Source of the DNA: Rikenellaceae bacterium
GTDB taxonomy: Bacteria > Bacteroidota > Bacteroidia > Bacteroidales > Rikenellaceae
DNA: 21,418 nt
Assembly (NCBI GenBank): GCA_020859745.1
Contig: JAJBVQ010000143.1
Location: 1-21,418, forward strand
Direction: 5' to 3'
Of the stretch, positions 1 through 7,148 are shown piece after piece. Under the pieces are notes generated by a model. It was not told where the DNA came from. It saw only the letters and a list, made by a program, of their open reading frames with translations, and made no database searches. The position numbers were made by a program, and so were the translations under genes. Within the stretch, counting starts at the first letter, position 1; each line of letters begins with the position of its first letter.

Positions 1-370
1 TCCGGTAGGTGGCTTTCGTCCGGTAATGGAACCCGTAAGTATTGTTCAGGGTATCCATCGAGGTGCCGTTGCCGGGCTTGTCGAATTTGACGGGGATCAC
101 GCTCTGCACAGGAAACTTACGGGCTTTGATCTCCCGGAATACCTGCCGGACGTCCGCGGCGAGTTCTTGGTGGACGACGATCTGTCCCCGGTGCAGCAGG
201 CCGTCAAAGGAGTAATACTCCACATCGACGAGGGTCAGCGTCCGGATCACGCTGTCCGGCGCGGTAGTCCCGGCTACGGCCTGTTCGAAAGTCTGCCGGG
301 AATCGACGACCACACTGTCTTGCGGCGGATTTACGGCGAGACTGAGAGCTAACAAGAGGGTCGGGAGCAT
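1..370 (-). CDS. M15-type peptidase (D-Ala-D-Ala carboxypeptidase-like), N-terminal part only
   Basis: An open frame runs from an ATG at 370 through the left window edge without a stop (123 codons visible). The protein begins with a short hydrophobic stretch (MLPTLLLALSLAV) that could be a signal peptide, so export to the periplasm is likely. Residues about 45-110 read like the N-terminal half of the M15C/VanY-like peptidase domain: VEYYSFDG, then LHRGQIVVHQELAADV, then VFREIKARKFPV, and DTLNNTYGFHYR near the edge. These correspond to the family's conserved F-DG---G-lVVh---a-dv--iF--l---rFPi block and the N-T--F-yR segment. The zinc ligands (H, D, H) would lie beyond the edge, so catalytic competence cannot be judged. 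Known members trim peptidoglycan peptides. A shorter open frame on the opposite strand has no recognisable features. The family call is by motif resemblance only. Confidence 0.7.
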   Translation of the reverse strand, partial: MLPTLLLALSLAVNPPQDSVVVDSRQTFEQAVAGTTAPDSVIRTLTLVDVEYYSFDGLLHRGQIVVHQELAADVRQVFREIKARKFPVQSVIPVKFDKPGNGTSMDTLNNTYGFHYRTKATYR

Positions 371-397
371 ATTCTAAAAGCTATTTATCCGGCATTT

Positions 398-427
398 GCG
401 CCCGCGAAATAGTTTTTTTCGCTGCGC
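398..427. other. Hairpin between the M15 gene and the tRNA promoter
   Basis: GCGC-CC-GCGAAA (398-409) can pair with TTTCGC-T-GCGC (417-427) around a 7-base loop, giving about 10 base pairs with a small internal loop. It lies just upstream of the M15 peptidase start (minus) and upstream of the tRNA promoter (plus). It may be part of the peptidase leader or an upstream terminator remnant. No function can be assigned from sequence alone. Confidence 0.35.
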
Positions 428-441
428 AGCCGGTTTTGTTT

Positions 442-471
442 TTTGAAAATCGCAAAAATGGTGTACTTTTG
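442..471 (+). promoter_or_regulatory. Bacteroidota-type promoter of tRNA-Pro
   Basis: A -7 box TACTTTTG (464-471) matches the Bacteroidota consensus TAnnTTTG exactly, and TTTG at 442-445 sits 18 bases upstream as a -33 box (usual spacing is about 19). The predicted start site falls a few bases before the mature tRNA 5' end at 487, which leaves a very short 5' leader. Confidence 0.6.
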
Positions 472-486
472 TGTCAGGTTAATGAG

Positions 487-564
487 CGGGGTGTAGCTCA
501 GCCCGGTTAGAGTACTCGTCTGGGGGGCGAGTGGTCGCAAGTTCGAATCTTGTCACCCCGACCA
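487..564 (+). tRNA. tRNA-Pro (anticodon GGG), CCA encoded
   Basis: A complete cloverleaf can be drawn. The acceptor stem is CGGGGTG (487-493) with CACCCCG (554-560). The D-arm region is TAGCTCAGCCCGGTTAGAGTA. The anticodon stem CTCGT/GCGAG flanks the 7-base loop CTGGGGG, giving anticodon GGG, which reads proline codons CCC and CCU. The T-arm is GCAAG-TTCGAAT-CTTGT. Discriminator A at 561 is followed by an encoded CCA at 562-564. It has its own promoter and terminator and appears to be a single-gene transcript. Confidence 0.95.
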
Positions 565-620
565 AACGGAAAAGCCTTTATAATCAGTCTTATATGACGA
601 TTGTAAAGGCTTTTTCGTTT
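564..620. terminator. Bidirectional intrinsic terminator between tRNA-Pro and DUF418 gene
   Basis: AAACGGAAAAGCCTTTATAAT (564-584) and ATTGTAAAGGCTTTTTCGTTT (600-620) form a long, nearly perfect stem of about 20 pairs with two mismatches and a 15-base loop. The stem starts right after the tRNA CCA and ends 6 bases before the stop side of the convergent DUF418 gene. Both arms carry a T-rich 3' side when transcribed, so it can end transcripts from both directions. Confidence 0.85.
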
Positions 621-626
621 TGCCTC

Positions 627-1808
627 TTATCGCTTCTCAAGCCCCAGCCACGTCAGTTTGTGCCACAATGCCTCCAGCGGCCCCTGTTTGTGCCGCGACA
701 ACCACCACCGGCAGAACAACACCTGCAAAACCAACAGCCCGAGACCGATCAGCAAACTCGCCGCATAACCGCAATACGGCGCCAGATACAACCCGAACGG
801 GAAATAGATCAGCGCCCCCAGGATCGACTGCGAAACGTAGTTCGTCAGGCTCATGCGCCCATAGAACCGTAATGCCGTAGTCCTCCGCCGGAAAGCCTCC
901 TTGCGGTAGAGCAACACGAACGAAGCCACCAGCACCGCCGTGAACGCCAGTTTCTGCCACATATCCAGCACCACACCCACCGTCCTTGCCGCCATCGTTT
1001 CAGGGCCGCTCACCAGCACATAGAGCGGATACAGCACCCCGAACGACACCGCGCCGACAATAAGCGTTTTCACCCAAAACCGTCCGCTCTCCTCCGTCGC
1101 CACGAATAGCTGCCGCCGCCCCAGCAACAACCCCAGCAGGAACAGTCCCGCCGTTTGCAAAAACCGCCCCGCACCCACCGCCCACAGCAGGCTGGCTTTC
1201 TGCCCCAGCGTCACATTGCCCCAGATGAAATTCCAAAAATCCCCCGCCTTGGTATATTCCGCCACCGTTTCGTACATCGGCCCGACACCCAGATCCGGCA
1301 GCGCATAGGACGAATCGAACTGGCTCCGCACATAGTGGAACCACTCGACCGGTTGCAGCAACAAGATAACGGCCAACGCAAGCACCGCCTTGTCGCTCCA
1401 TTTCCGCACGATGACCAGCACCGTCCCCACCACGGCGAACAACAGCAGCACGTCCCCCGCCGGGAAGAACGCCGCGTTCAAGGTCGCAAAACCCAGCAAC
1501 AACAAAAGCCGCCACAGGAAACGAGGGCCGAAGTCACGGCCTTTCAATTGCTGGTTGGTATACTGGATATAGAACGTGAAGCCGAAAAGGAGGGCGAAAA
1601 TCGCGTAAGCCTTTCCCGCAAAGAGCGAGAAGGTGACACTGAACACCCCTTGGTTCAGCACGTCGAGCCAACCGGGCTGTTCGACCGGATAGACGGGAAA
1701 GATAAAATGTTCGACGCTGTGGATCAGCAGAATCGCCATCACGGCAAAGCCGCGCAGGGCATCGACCGCCTCGATGCGGGGCGTCTTGGTCGGAAGGGTG
1801 GTTTGCAT
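627..1808 (-). CDS. DUF418 (YeiB-type) integral membrane protein
   Basis: A 393-residue polytopic membrane protein. It opens with the family signature RIEAVDALRGFAVMAILLIH (residues 11-30), where the first transmembrane helix begins, and ends with the DUF418 C-terminal block: a conserved GRMSLTNYVSQS segment, two further helices, and GPLEALWHKLTW. About ten hydrophobic segments are visible, including AYAIFALLFGFTFYIQY, LLLLFAVVGTVLVIV and FLLGLLLGRRQLF. The full length agrees with family members of about 380-420 residues. The DUF418/YeiB family is widespread and its biochemical role is not settled; transport has been proposed. It lies 48 bases downstream of a small protein gene on the same strand and probably shares its transcript, with the tRNA terminator closing it. 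No unusual residues were seen. Confidence 0.9.
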   Translation of the reverse strand: MQTTLPTKTPRIEAVDALRGFAVMAILLIHSVEHFIFPVYPVEQPGWLDVLNQGVFSVTFSLFAGKAYAIFALLFGFTFYIQYTNQQLKGRDFGPRFLWRLLLLLGFATLNAAFFPAGDVLLLFAVVGTVLVIVRKWSDKAVLALAVILLLQPVEWFHYVRSQFDSSYALPDLGVGPMYETVAEYTKAGDFWNFIWGNVTLGQKASLLWAVGAGRFLQTAGLFLLGLLLGRRQLFVATEESGRFWVKTLIVGAVSFGVLYPLYVLVSGPETMAARTVGVVLDMWQKLAFTAVLVASFVLLYRKEAFRRRTTALRFYGRMSLTNYVSQSILGALIYFPFGLYLAPYCGYAASLLIGLGLLVLQVLFCRWWLSRHKQGPLEALWHKLTWLGLEKR

Positions 1809-1856
1809 GGAAAATCGGTTTGGGTTTCGGGCCGCAAGATAGCGAAATCCGCCGGA

Positions 1857-2234
1857 TTATAAGGCCGGTATATCTTCCGCCGTGAAAATCTCGCGGTACC
1901 GGACAAGTCCCTCGTCGTCTGTCCGCAGGCGCCTCAGCCGGTTGTACTCTTTGCAGTCCGCCTCGACCCACACCGTGGGACGGCCTCCGGTGGTATGCTT
2001 GCGGACAAAGACCTCCACCCCCACCGCCGCCATTCGCAAGTGAGTGCGGAACTCCCAACGCCACGGGAACTCACCGGGATGATCGTTGCGAAACACCAGC
2101 GTGTCCATCGGCTCGGGCGGGTCTATCAGGTGGACGAGAATAACCGTGTCGGCATGGTCGTGGGCCGCCAGATTGACCCGGAAACGAAGATGGAAATGGG
2201 ATTTGCGCATAAGAAAAGTGCAGGCTAAACCCAT
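1857..2234 (-). CDS. Small protein of unknown function
   Basis: A 125-residue reading frame that I do not recognise. There is no signal peptide or membrane segment, and the protein is rich in His, Arg, Asp and Glu with alternating polar and hydrophobic positions, which suggests a compact beta-rich cytoplasmic domain. Third codon positions are strongly GC-biased, as in neighbouring genes, which supports this strand over the overlapping 77-codon frame on the plus strand. The first ATG (2234) lies 3 bases from an inverted repeat and has no clear Shine-Dalgarno site; an in-frame ATG at 2210 (start MRKSHFHLRFRV) is an equally good start and would give 117 residues. It ends 48 bases before the DUF418 gene and is probably cotranscribed with it. 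The transcript leader would contain the long inverted repeat at 2237-2379. Confidence 0.6.
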   Translation of the reverse strand: MGLACTFLMRKSHFHLRFRVNLAAHDHADTVILVHLIDPPEPMDTLVFRNDHPGEFPWRWEFRTHLRMAAVGVEVFVRKHTTGGRPTVWVEADCKEYNRLRRLRTDDEGLVRYREIFTAEDIPAL

Positions 2235-2236
2235 CC

Positions 2237-2379
2237 GGTAACTTAGGAACCGACTAAAGAACCTTTACAACCAGGATAAGCAAGCCCGCACCGTAGCCAT
2301 ACCCGAAAGGGTATAAACCACAATGCAAGCGTACATTATCGTCTTGGTTGTAATTAAAATTAGTCGGTTTTAAGTTACC
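2237..2379. repeat. 143-base imperfect inverted repeat (MITE-like or structured leader)
   Basis: The left arm 2237-2257 (GGTAACTTAGGAACCGACTA plus one base) and the right arm 2360-2379 (TTAGTCGGTTTTAAGTTACC) are complementary over 19 pairs with one 1x2 internal loop. Further in, TTACAACCA (2265-2273) pairs with TGGTTGTAA (2345-2353), and GGATAAG/TTATCG adds about five pairs. A perfect 6-pair hairpin ATACCC-GAAA-GGGTAT sits near the centre (2299-2314). The element is more AT-rich than the flanks. No target-site duplication is evident: the bases outside (CCATCC and AGACGT) do not match. Either a small non-autonomous mobile element or a transcribed structured leader of the minus-strand gene would explain it. 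Confidence 0.7.
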
Positions 2380-2615
2380 AGACGTAAATACGTTTGTCAG
2401 TATGTCGGGACAAAGATAATAATTAATTCGATGCGTTAAGCGGCCCCCGGAGCCGCGTGCCCCCGCTTGTTCATTTTCGGGTCGCAGCCTGCGGAGGGGC
2501 TGCAACACCGTCGCGGTCCTCCGCCCGGGGAGGCTGCGGACCGGCCTCTGGCGCGGGAACCGGCTTCCCCTTGCGGAAACGTCCTTTGCAGGTGGGTATC
2601 ACGAAAACAAGAAAC
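2380..2615. other. Intergenic region without a convincing gene
   Basis: After an AT-rich section with a small palindrome (ACGTA-AA-TACGT, 2382-2393), the DNA from about 2440 becomes GC-rich and holds several short hairpins, for example GCGGC/GCCGC (2440-2456). None is followed by a clear T-run, so the terminator of the efflux operon, which ends at 2616, is uncertain. A 43-codon minus-strand frame opening with GTG (2602 to 2471) has plausible codon composition but only a low-complexity Pro/Ala/Arg-rich product, so it is not called. Confidence 0.5.
2411..2418 (-). promoter_or_regulatory. Candidate -7 box upstream of the small minus-strand gene
   Basis: Read on the minus strand, TATCTTTG is an exact match to the Bacteroidota -7 consensus TAnnTTTG, set in AT-rich DNA. 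No TTTG -33 box is found at the usual 19-20 bases. If active, it would give a leader of about 170 bases that includes the inverted repeat at 2237-2379. Confidence 0.4.
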
Positions 2616-4001
2616 CTACCACCCTCCCCCCAACGCCTTGTAGAGCGAAACGTATTCCGCCAGCTGCGCCGACAGCACCTCCGAGAAACTGATCTGCGTC
2701 GAGAACAGCTCCCGCTCCGCGTCCAGCACGTCCAGATAGGTGTTCGACCCGTTGCGGTACAGCTCCTGCGTCAGCATCTGGGTCGTCCGCGTCGCCCGCA
2801 GCAGCTCCCGGTACCGTTCCACCTGCGAACGATAAGTCGCCACGCCCGCCAGCGCGCTTTCCACCTCGCCCAATGCCGTGATCACGCTTTGCTCGTAGTT
2901 CAGGATCGCCTGCCTGTTCTCCTCTTGAGCGACCTCCACCGCCCTCTTGTTCCGGCCCCATGCGAAAAGCGGTTCGGCGATCGAGAGCGACGCCGACCAG
3001 CCGAACGGATTGCCGTGGAACAGCCCTTTCAGCGTCGAGGAGAGCAACCCGCCCTCGCCGGTCAGCGTGACCGACGGATAACGGTTCGCCACCGCGACGC
3101 CGACATTCGCCGTCGCCGCCGCCACCTGATAATAGGCTTGCCGGACGTCGGGACGCCGGTCGAGCAATGAAGTGGGCAATCCCGCAGGAACTTCCGTCGG
3201 AACCAATACCGAAGTGAACAACCGCGTCCCGTCCACATCGAACGGATGCGGATTCTGGCCCAACAGGGCGCACAGGGCCATTTCGGTCTGGACTTTCGCC
3301 CGTTCGTACTGCGGGATGGCCGCAGCCGCCGTCGCCGTCAGGCTTTTCGCCTGTTCCTGATCCACGGCCGACGACATGCCGTAATAGACCATCGAGTCGA
3401 TGATATCCTGCGACGACTTGCGCAATTCGTAGGTCTCCCGCGAAATGCGCAGCGACATGTCGTATTGCAGCAGGTTGAAATAGGTGGTCGCCACCTCCGC
3501 CGCCAGCGACAGCATCACCGAGCGGTAGTTCTGTTCAGTGGCGAGCATCTGCGCCCGGGCAGCCTCCGCCGTGCGCCGCAGTTTGCCGAACAGGTCGATC
3601 TCCCACGAAATATTCGGCTCGATGCTGTACTGTTGCACGATCTTGGTCCGGTCCGTATAAGTCCCCTCGCCCCGAACGCCCAGCCCCACCGACGGCCCGA
3701 ACTCGGCCCGCGCCATTTTGAGCTGCAACCGCGCCTGTTCGATCCGGGAAGCGGCTACGGCCAGGTTCCGGTTGCTGTCCAGCGCCTGTATGATCAGGCC
3801 GGAGAGCATCGGGTCGCCGAAACTGTCCCACCAAGTCAGATTGACTACCGTATCGCCCCGCGAAGCCACGGAATCGTAGATATACGCCGACGGCACCGCC
3901 ACTTCCGGCGACTTGAACTTCGGTCCCACGGCGCACCCAGCGAAGGCGAGCGTCACTGCCAAAGACGCCAGCCAGCTATGATTGTTTCTCACTCTTTTCA
4001 T
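2616..4001 (-). CDS. Outer-membrane factor of RND efflux system (OprM/NodT type lipoprotein)
   Basis: A 461-residue TolC-like channel that would carry substrates from the periplasm across the outer membrane. The N-terminus has a Sec signal ending in a lipobox-like AFAGC, with Cys23 as the lipidation site, followed by AVGPKFKSP, the typical start of NodT/OprM proteins (C-VGP-y--P). Two outer-membrane-efflux repeats follow, with long heptad-rich helices (around residues 65-210 and 260-450). The segment LPTSLLDRRPDVRQAYYQVA is the family's hallmark between them. The start codon lies inside the last 26 bases of the RND transporter gene, so the two are translationally coupled. It is the last gene of the operon. 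Length is normal for the family. Confidence 0.95.
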   Translation of the reverse strand: MKRVRNNHSWLASLAVTLAFAGCAVGPKFKSPEVAVPSAYIYDSVASRGDTVVNLTWWDSFGDPMLSGLIIQALDSNRNLAVAASRIEQARLQLKMARAEFGPSVGLGVRGEGTYTDRTKIVQQYSIEPNISWEIDLFGKLRRTAEAARAQMLATEQNYRSVMLSLAAEVATTYFNLLQYDMSLRISRETYELRKSSQDIIDSMVYYGMSSAVDQEQAKSLTATAAAAIPQYERAKVQTEMALCALLGQNPHPFDVDGTRLFTSVLVPTEVPAGLPTSLLDRRPDVRQAYYQVAAATANVGVAVANRYPSVTLTGEGGLLSSTLKGLFHGNPFGWSASLSIAEPLFAWGRNKRAVEVAQEENRQAILNYEQSVITALGEVESALAGVATYRSQVERYRELLRATRTTQMLTQELYRNGSNTYLDVLDAERELFSTQISFSEVLSAQLAEYVSLYKALGGGW

Positions 4002-7000
4002 CTTTCAGGTCGTTAAGTCTGCGTTCGCGGATGCGGGCGAACCGCCCCACTTTCGCGATAAAGGCATACAGGGCCGGGTAAACGAACACGCCGAACAGGG
4101 TCGCGATCCCCATTCCGCCCACCAACGCCACGCCCATCACCGTCTGGGCCACGGACGAAGCCCCGCTGGCGAAGATCAACGGCGACACCCCCAGCAGGAA
4201 CGCCAGCGCCGTCATGATGATCGGCCGGAAACGCAGCCGCGCGGCCCCGACCGCCGACTCCAGAATATCCTTGCCCTGGTCGAAAAAGAGCTCGTTGGCG
4301 TACTCCACGATCAGGATGGCATTCTTGGCCGAAAGGCCGATCAGCAGGATCAGCGATATCTGCATGAAGATATTATCGACATAGATCGGGTCCAGCAGAT
4401 GCGCGCAAAAAATGAAGACCATCGCTCCGAACACCGCGAACGGCACCCCCAGCAGGATCGACCACGGCAATGTCCAGCTTTCGTACAGCGCCGCGAGGAT
4501 CAGGAAAACGAAGACCACCGCGATGGCGAACGCCCCCATCCCGTTGCCCGAAGCGTTGCGCTCCTGGAACGACATGCCGCTCCAGGCGATGCTCATGTCT
4601 TTCGGCAGCAGAGAATCGGCCAAAGCCTGCAAGGCATCCATCGCCTGTGTCGAGGAGTACTTGCTCGACGCGTTGGCGGTCAGCCCGATCGCCCGGTAGA
4701 GGTTGAACTGGTTGATATACTCCACCCCCGTGGTATCCACCATGGAGACGAACGAAGCCAGCGGCACGCTCTCGCCTTTCGCGTCGGTCACGAAATAGCT
4801 CATCAGGTCGTCTTTCGACTGCCGGTACTCCGCCTCGCTCTGCACGTAAGTCTGGTAAATCTTGCCGAATCGGTTGAAGTTATTGATATAGGCGCCGCCC
4901 AGATAGGTGGAGAGCACGTTGTGGATCTCGTCCATCGAAACCCCTTGCTGGAACGCCTGGTTTTGGTCGATCACCACTTTGCGCTGCGGCACTCCCGCGT
5001 CGAACTGCGAAGTGATGGAAGATATTTCCGGCAGCTGTTTCGCCTTTTCGAGGAACTCGTCGGTATGCTCCGACAGGTAAGGAATGCCGTTCCCGCCCCG
5101 GTCCTGCACCATCAGCGACACGCCCGCGGTGGTTCCAAGTCCGGGTATGGAGGGCGACTGGAAAGCAAAAGCCTGCGCGTCATTGACCATCACGTACAGC
5201 TCGCCGTTCAGCTGGTCCACCAGCTGCATGGCCGTGGTCTTGCGCTGGCTGTAATCCACCAGCGTCACGAACAGCACACCGCTGTTCGACGAGGCCACGC
5301 CCGAAAGAAGGTTGAAGCCCGACACCCCGGCCGTGTACCTCACCTCGGGCAGCCGCGACACGATATGCTGGATCTCGGTCACCGCCTGCTCGGTACGCTC
5401 CAGCGAGGCGGCATTGGGCAGGTTGATGCCGATCATCAGGTAGCCCTGATCCTCCTGCGGTAAAAAACCGCCCGGAATCACCCGCGTCAGCCCAAAGATT
5501 GCCAGGCCGATAACGGCGATGAAGACCAGCGTCCGCACCCCGTGCCGGGCGATCGTTTTAGTGAAGCCCAGATAGCCCTCCACGCGGCGGTCGAACCACC
5601 GGTTGAAAGCTCCGAAGAACCCTTTCGTCGCGCGCTCCTTATTCCTCAGCACCAGCGAGCACAAGGCCGGCGAGAGGGTCAGCGCGTTGAACGCCGAGAT
5701 CACTACCGACAGGGCGATGGTAATGGCGAACTGTTGGTAGAGCCGCCCGGTAATCCCGCCGATAAACGAGACGGGGATGAATACCGCCGCCAGCACCACG
5801 GTCGTAGCCACAATCGGCGATGCCACCGATTTCATCGCCGCCCGCGTGGCCTGTTTGGCGTTCATTCCGTTGGCGATATTGACCTGCACCGCCTCGATCA
5901 CCACGATCGCGTCATCCACCACCAGCCCGATAGCGAGGATCAGCCCCAGCAGCGAGAATATATTGACCGAAAATCCTAATAGCGGGAAAAGCATGAACGC
6001 CCCGACCAGCGAAACGGGGATCGCCACGATGGGCACGATCATCGCCCGCACGTCCTGTATGAATAGGAAAATAATCAACACCACCAGCACCAGCGCGATC
6101 AGCAGCGTGGTGACGATGTCGCTGATCCCCGAACGGATGGACTGCGTGGCGTCCACCACCACGTCGTACGAGATGCCGTCGTTGAAATCCCGCGAAATAT
6201 CCTGCATTTTGGCCTTCACCGCCGAGCCCACCTCCATGGCATTACTGCCCGGAGACTGATAGACGGCGATCATCGCCGCCGGATGTTGGTTAAACATGGA
6301 GCTTACCCCGTAGGTCTGGCTCCCCAGCTCGATCCGCGCCACGTCGCCCAGCCGCACCTGTCCGCCGTCCGGCAAAGTCCGGATAACGATATTTCCGTAC
6401 TCCTCCGCCGAGTTGATCTGCGGCGGCATGGTCACCGTATAGGTGAACTCCGTCCCTTCCGGACTGGGCTCACCGCCCAGCTTCCCGGCTGGGAACACCC
6501 CGCTCTGCGACTCGATGGCCGAAGTGATGTCCGCCAACGATATATTCAGGTAATCCAGCACGTCGGGCTTGATCCAGATACGCATCGAATACTCGCCCGA
6601 ACCCATGATCTGCACCTTCCCCACCCCGTCGATCTTCAGCAGTTCGTTTTGGACATTGATATAGGCGTAGTTCGCCAGGAAATTGTCGTCATAGCGCCCG
6701 TCGCTGTAAATGGCGAAGACCATCAGGAACCCGCTCATCGACTTGACCGTGGTCAGCCCCTGCTGGCGCACGGACGAGGGCAGCATCGGCGTGGCAGTCG
6801 CCACCCGGTTCTGCGTAAACACGGCGTTCATGTCCGGGTCCGATCCCACGGCGAAAGTCGCCGTCAGCCCCATCGTCCCGTCGCTGGCGCTGGTGGTCTG
6901 CATATAGAGCATGTCGCTCACCCCCATGATGCTCTGCCCCACGGGCGTGGCCACCGCCTCGTCCACCGTCACGGCATCGGCGCCCTGGTAGGAGGCCGAT

Positions 7001-7134
7001 ACCTCGACGTTGGGCGGGGTAATGTCGGGATACTGTTCCACCGGCAGCGACCGGATCGACAGGATACCGAGAATGACGATGATGATCGAGATCACCATCG
7101 CGAAGATAGGGCGGCGTATAAAGAAATTGATCAT
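3976..7134 (-). CDS. RND (HAE1 family) inner-membrane efflux transporter, AcrB/MexB type
   Basis: A 1052-residue proton-driven pump, full length compared with AcrB (1049). It starts with the canonical MINFFIRRPIFAMVIS. The proton relay is intact: Asp407 and Asp408 in GLVVDDAIVVIEA (helix 4) and Lys937 in GLSAKNAILIVEYA (helix 10), almost the same numbering as in E. coli AcrB. Two large periplasmic loops (about 30-335 and 560-865) hold the porter and docking domains, including the PGGFLPQEDQGYL segment. It captures substrates from the periplasm or outer leaflet and works as a trimer with the neighbouring fusion protein and outer-membrane factor. Substrates cannot be read from sequence; homologues export antibiotics, detergents, dyes or bile compounds. 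It begins 14 bases after the fusion-protein gene and overlaps the outer-membrane factor gene by 26 bases. Confidence 0.97.
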   Translation of the reverse strand: MINFFIRRPIFAMVISIIIVILGILSIRSLPVEQYPDITPPNVEVSASYQGADAVTVDEAVATPVGQSIMGVSDMLYMQTTSASDGTMGLTATFAVGSDPDMNAVFTQNRVATATPMLPSSVRQQGLTTVKSMSGFLMVFAIYSDGRYDDNFLANYAYINVQNELLKIDGVGKVQIMGSGEYSMRIWIKPDVLDYLNISLADITSAIESQSGVFPAGKLGGEPSPEGTEFTYTVTMPPQINSAEEYGNIVIRTLPDGGQVRLGDVARIELGSQTYGVSSMFNQHPAAMIAVYQSPGSNAMEVGSAVKAKMQDISRDFNDGISYDVVVDATQSIRSGISDIVTTLLIALVLVVLIIFLFIQDVRAMIVPIVAIPVSLVGAFMLFPLLGFSVNIFSLLGLILAIGLVVDDAIVVIEAVQVNIANGMNAKQATRAAMKSVASPIVATTVVLAAVFIPVSFIGGITGRLYQQFAITIALSVVISAFNALTLSPALCSLVLRNKERATKGFFGAFNRWFDRRVEGYLGFTKTIARHGVRTLVFIAVIGLAIFGLTRVIPGGFLPQEDQGYLMIGINLPNAASLERTEQAVTEIQHIVSRLPEVRYTAGVSGFNLLSGVASSNSGVLFVTLVDYSQRKTTAMQLVDQLNGELYVMVNDAQAFAFQSPSIPGLGTTAGVSLMVQDRGGNGIPYLSEHTDEFLEKAKQLPEISSITSQFDAGVPQRKVVIDQNQAFQQGVSMDEIHNVLSTYLGGAYINNFNRFGKIYQTYVQSEAEYRQSKDDLMSYFVTDAKGESVPLASFVSMVDTTGVEYINQFNLYRAIGLTANASSKYSSTQAMDALQALADSLLPKDMSIAWSGMSFQERNASGNGMGAFAIAVVFVFLILAALYESWTLPWSILLGVPFAVFGAMVFIFCAHLLDPIYVDNIFMQISLILLIGLSAKNAILIVEYANELFFDQGKDILESAVGAARLRFRPIIMTALAFLLGVSPLIFASGASSVAQTVMGVALVGGMGIATLFGVFVYPALYAFIAKVGRFARIRERRLNDLKDEKSEKQS

Positions 7135-7148
7135 CGCTGCGCCCTCCC

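Noticed and set aside
2237..2379. Insertion sequence with transposase
   Set aside because: Only terminal inverted repeats are present; there is no transposase frame and no target-site duplication, so at most a MITE-like element.
2254..2508. 84-codon minus-strand frame through the inverted repeat
   Set aside because: It runs across the fold-back element and the GC-rich hairpin region with mixed composition. The hydrophobic C-terminal end (GAGLLILVVKVL) is curious but not enough to call a gene without conservation.
2471..2602. 43-codon GTG-started minus-strand frame after the outer-membrane factor gene
   Set aside because: Pro/Ala/Arg-rich low-complexity product, no ribosome-binding site and no known family.
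3982..5463. 493-codon open frame on the plus strand opposite the RND transporter gene
   Set aside because: It lies fully antisense to a gene with unmistakable RND motifs, and its product is a low-complexity His/Arg/Gln-rich sequence, as expected from the reverse complement of GC-rich coding DNA.
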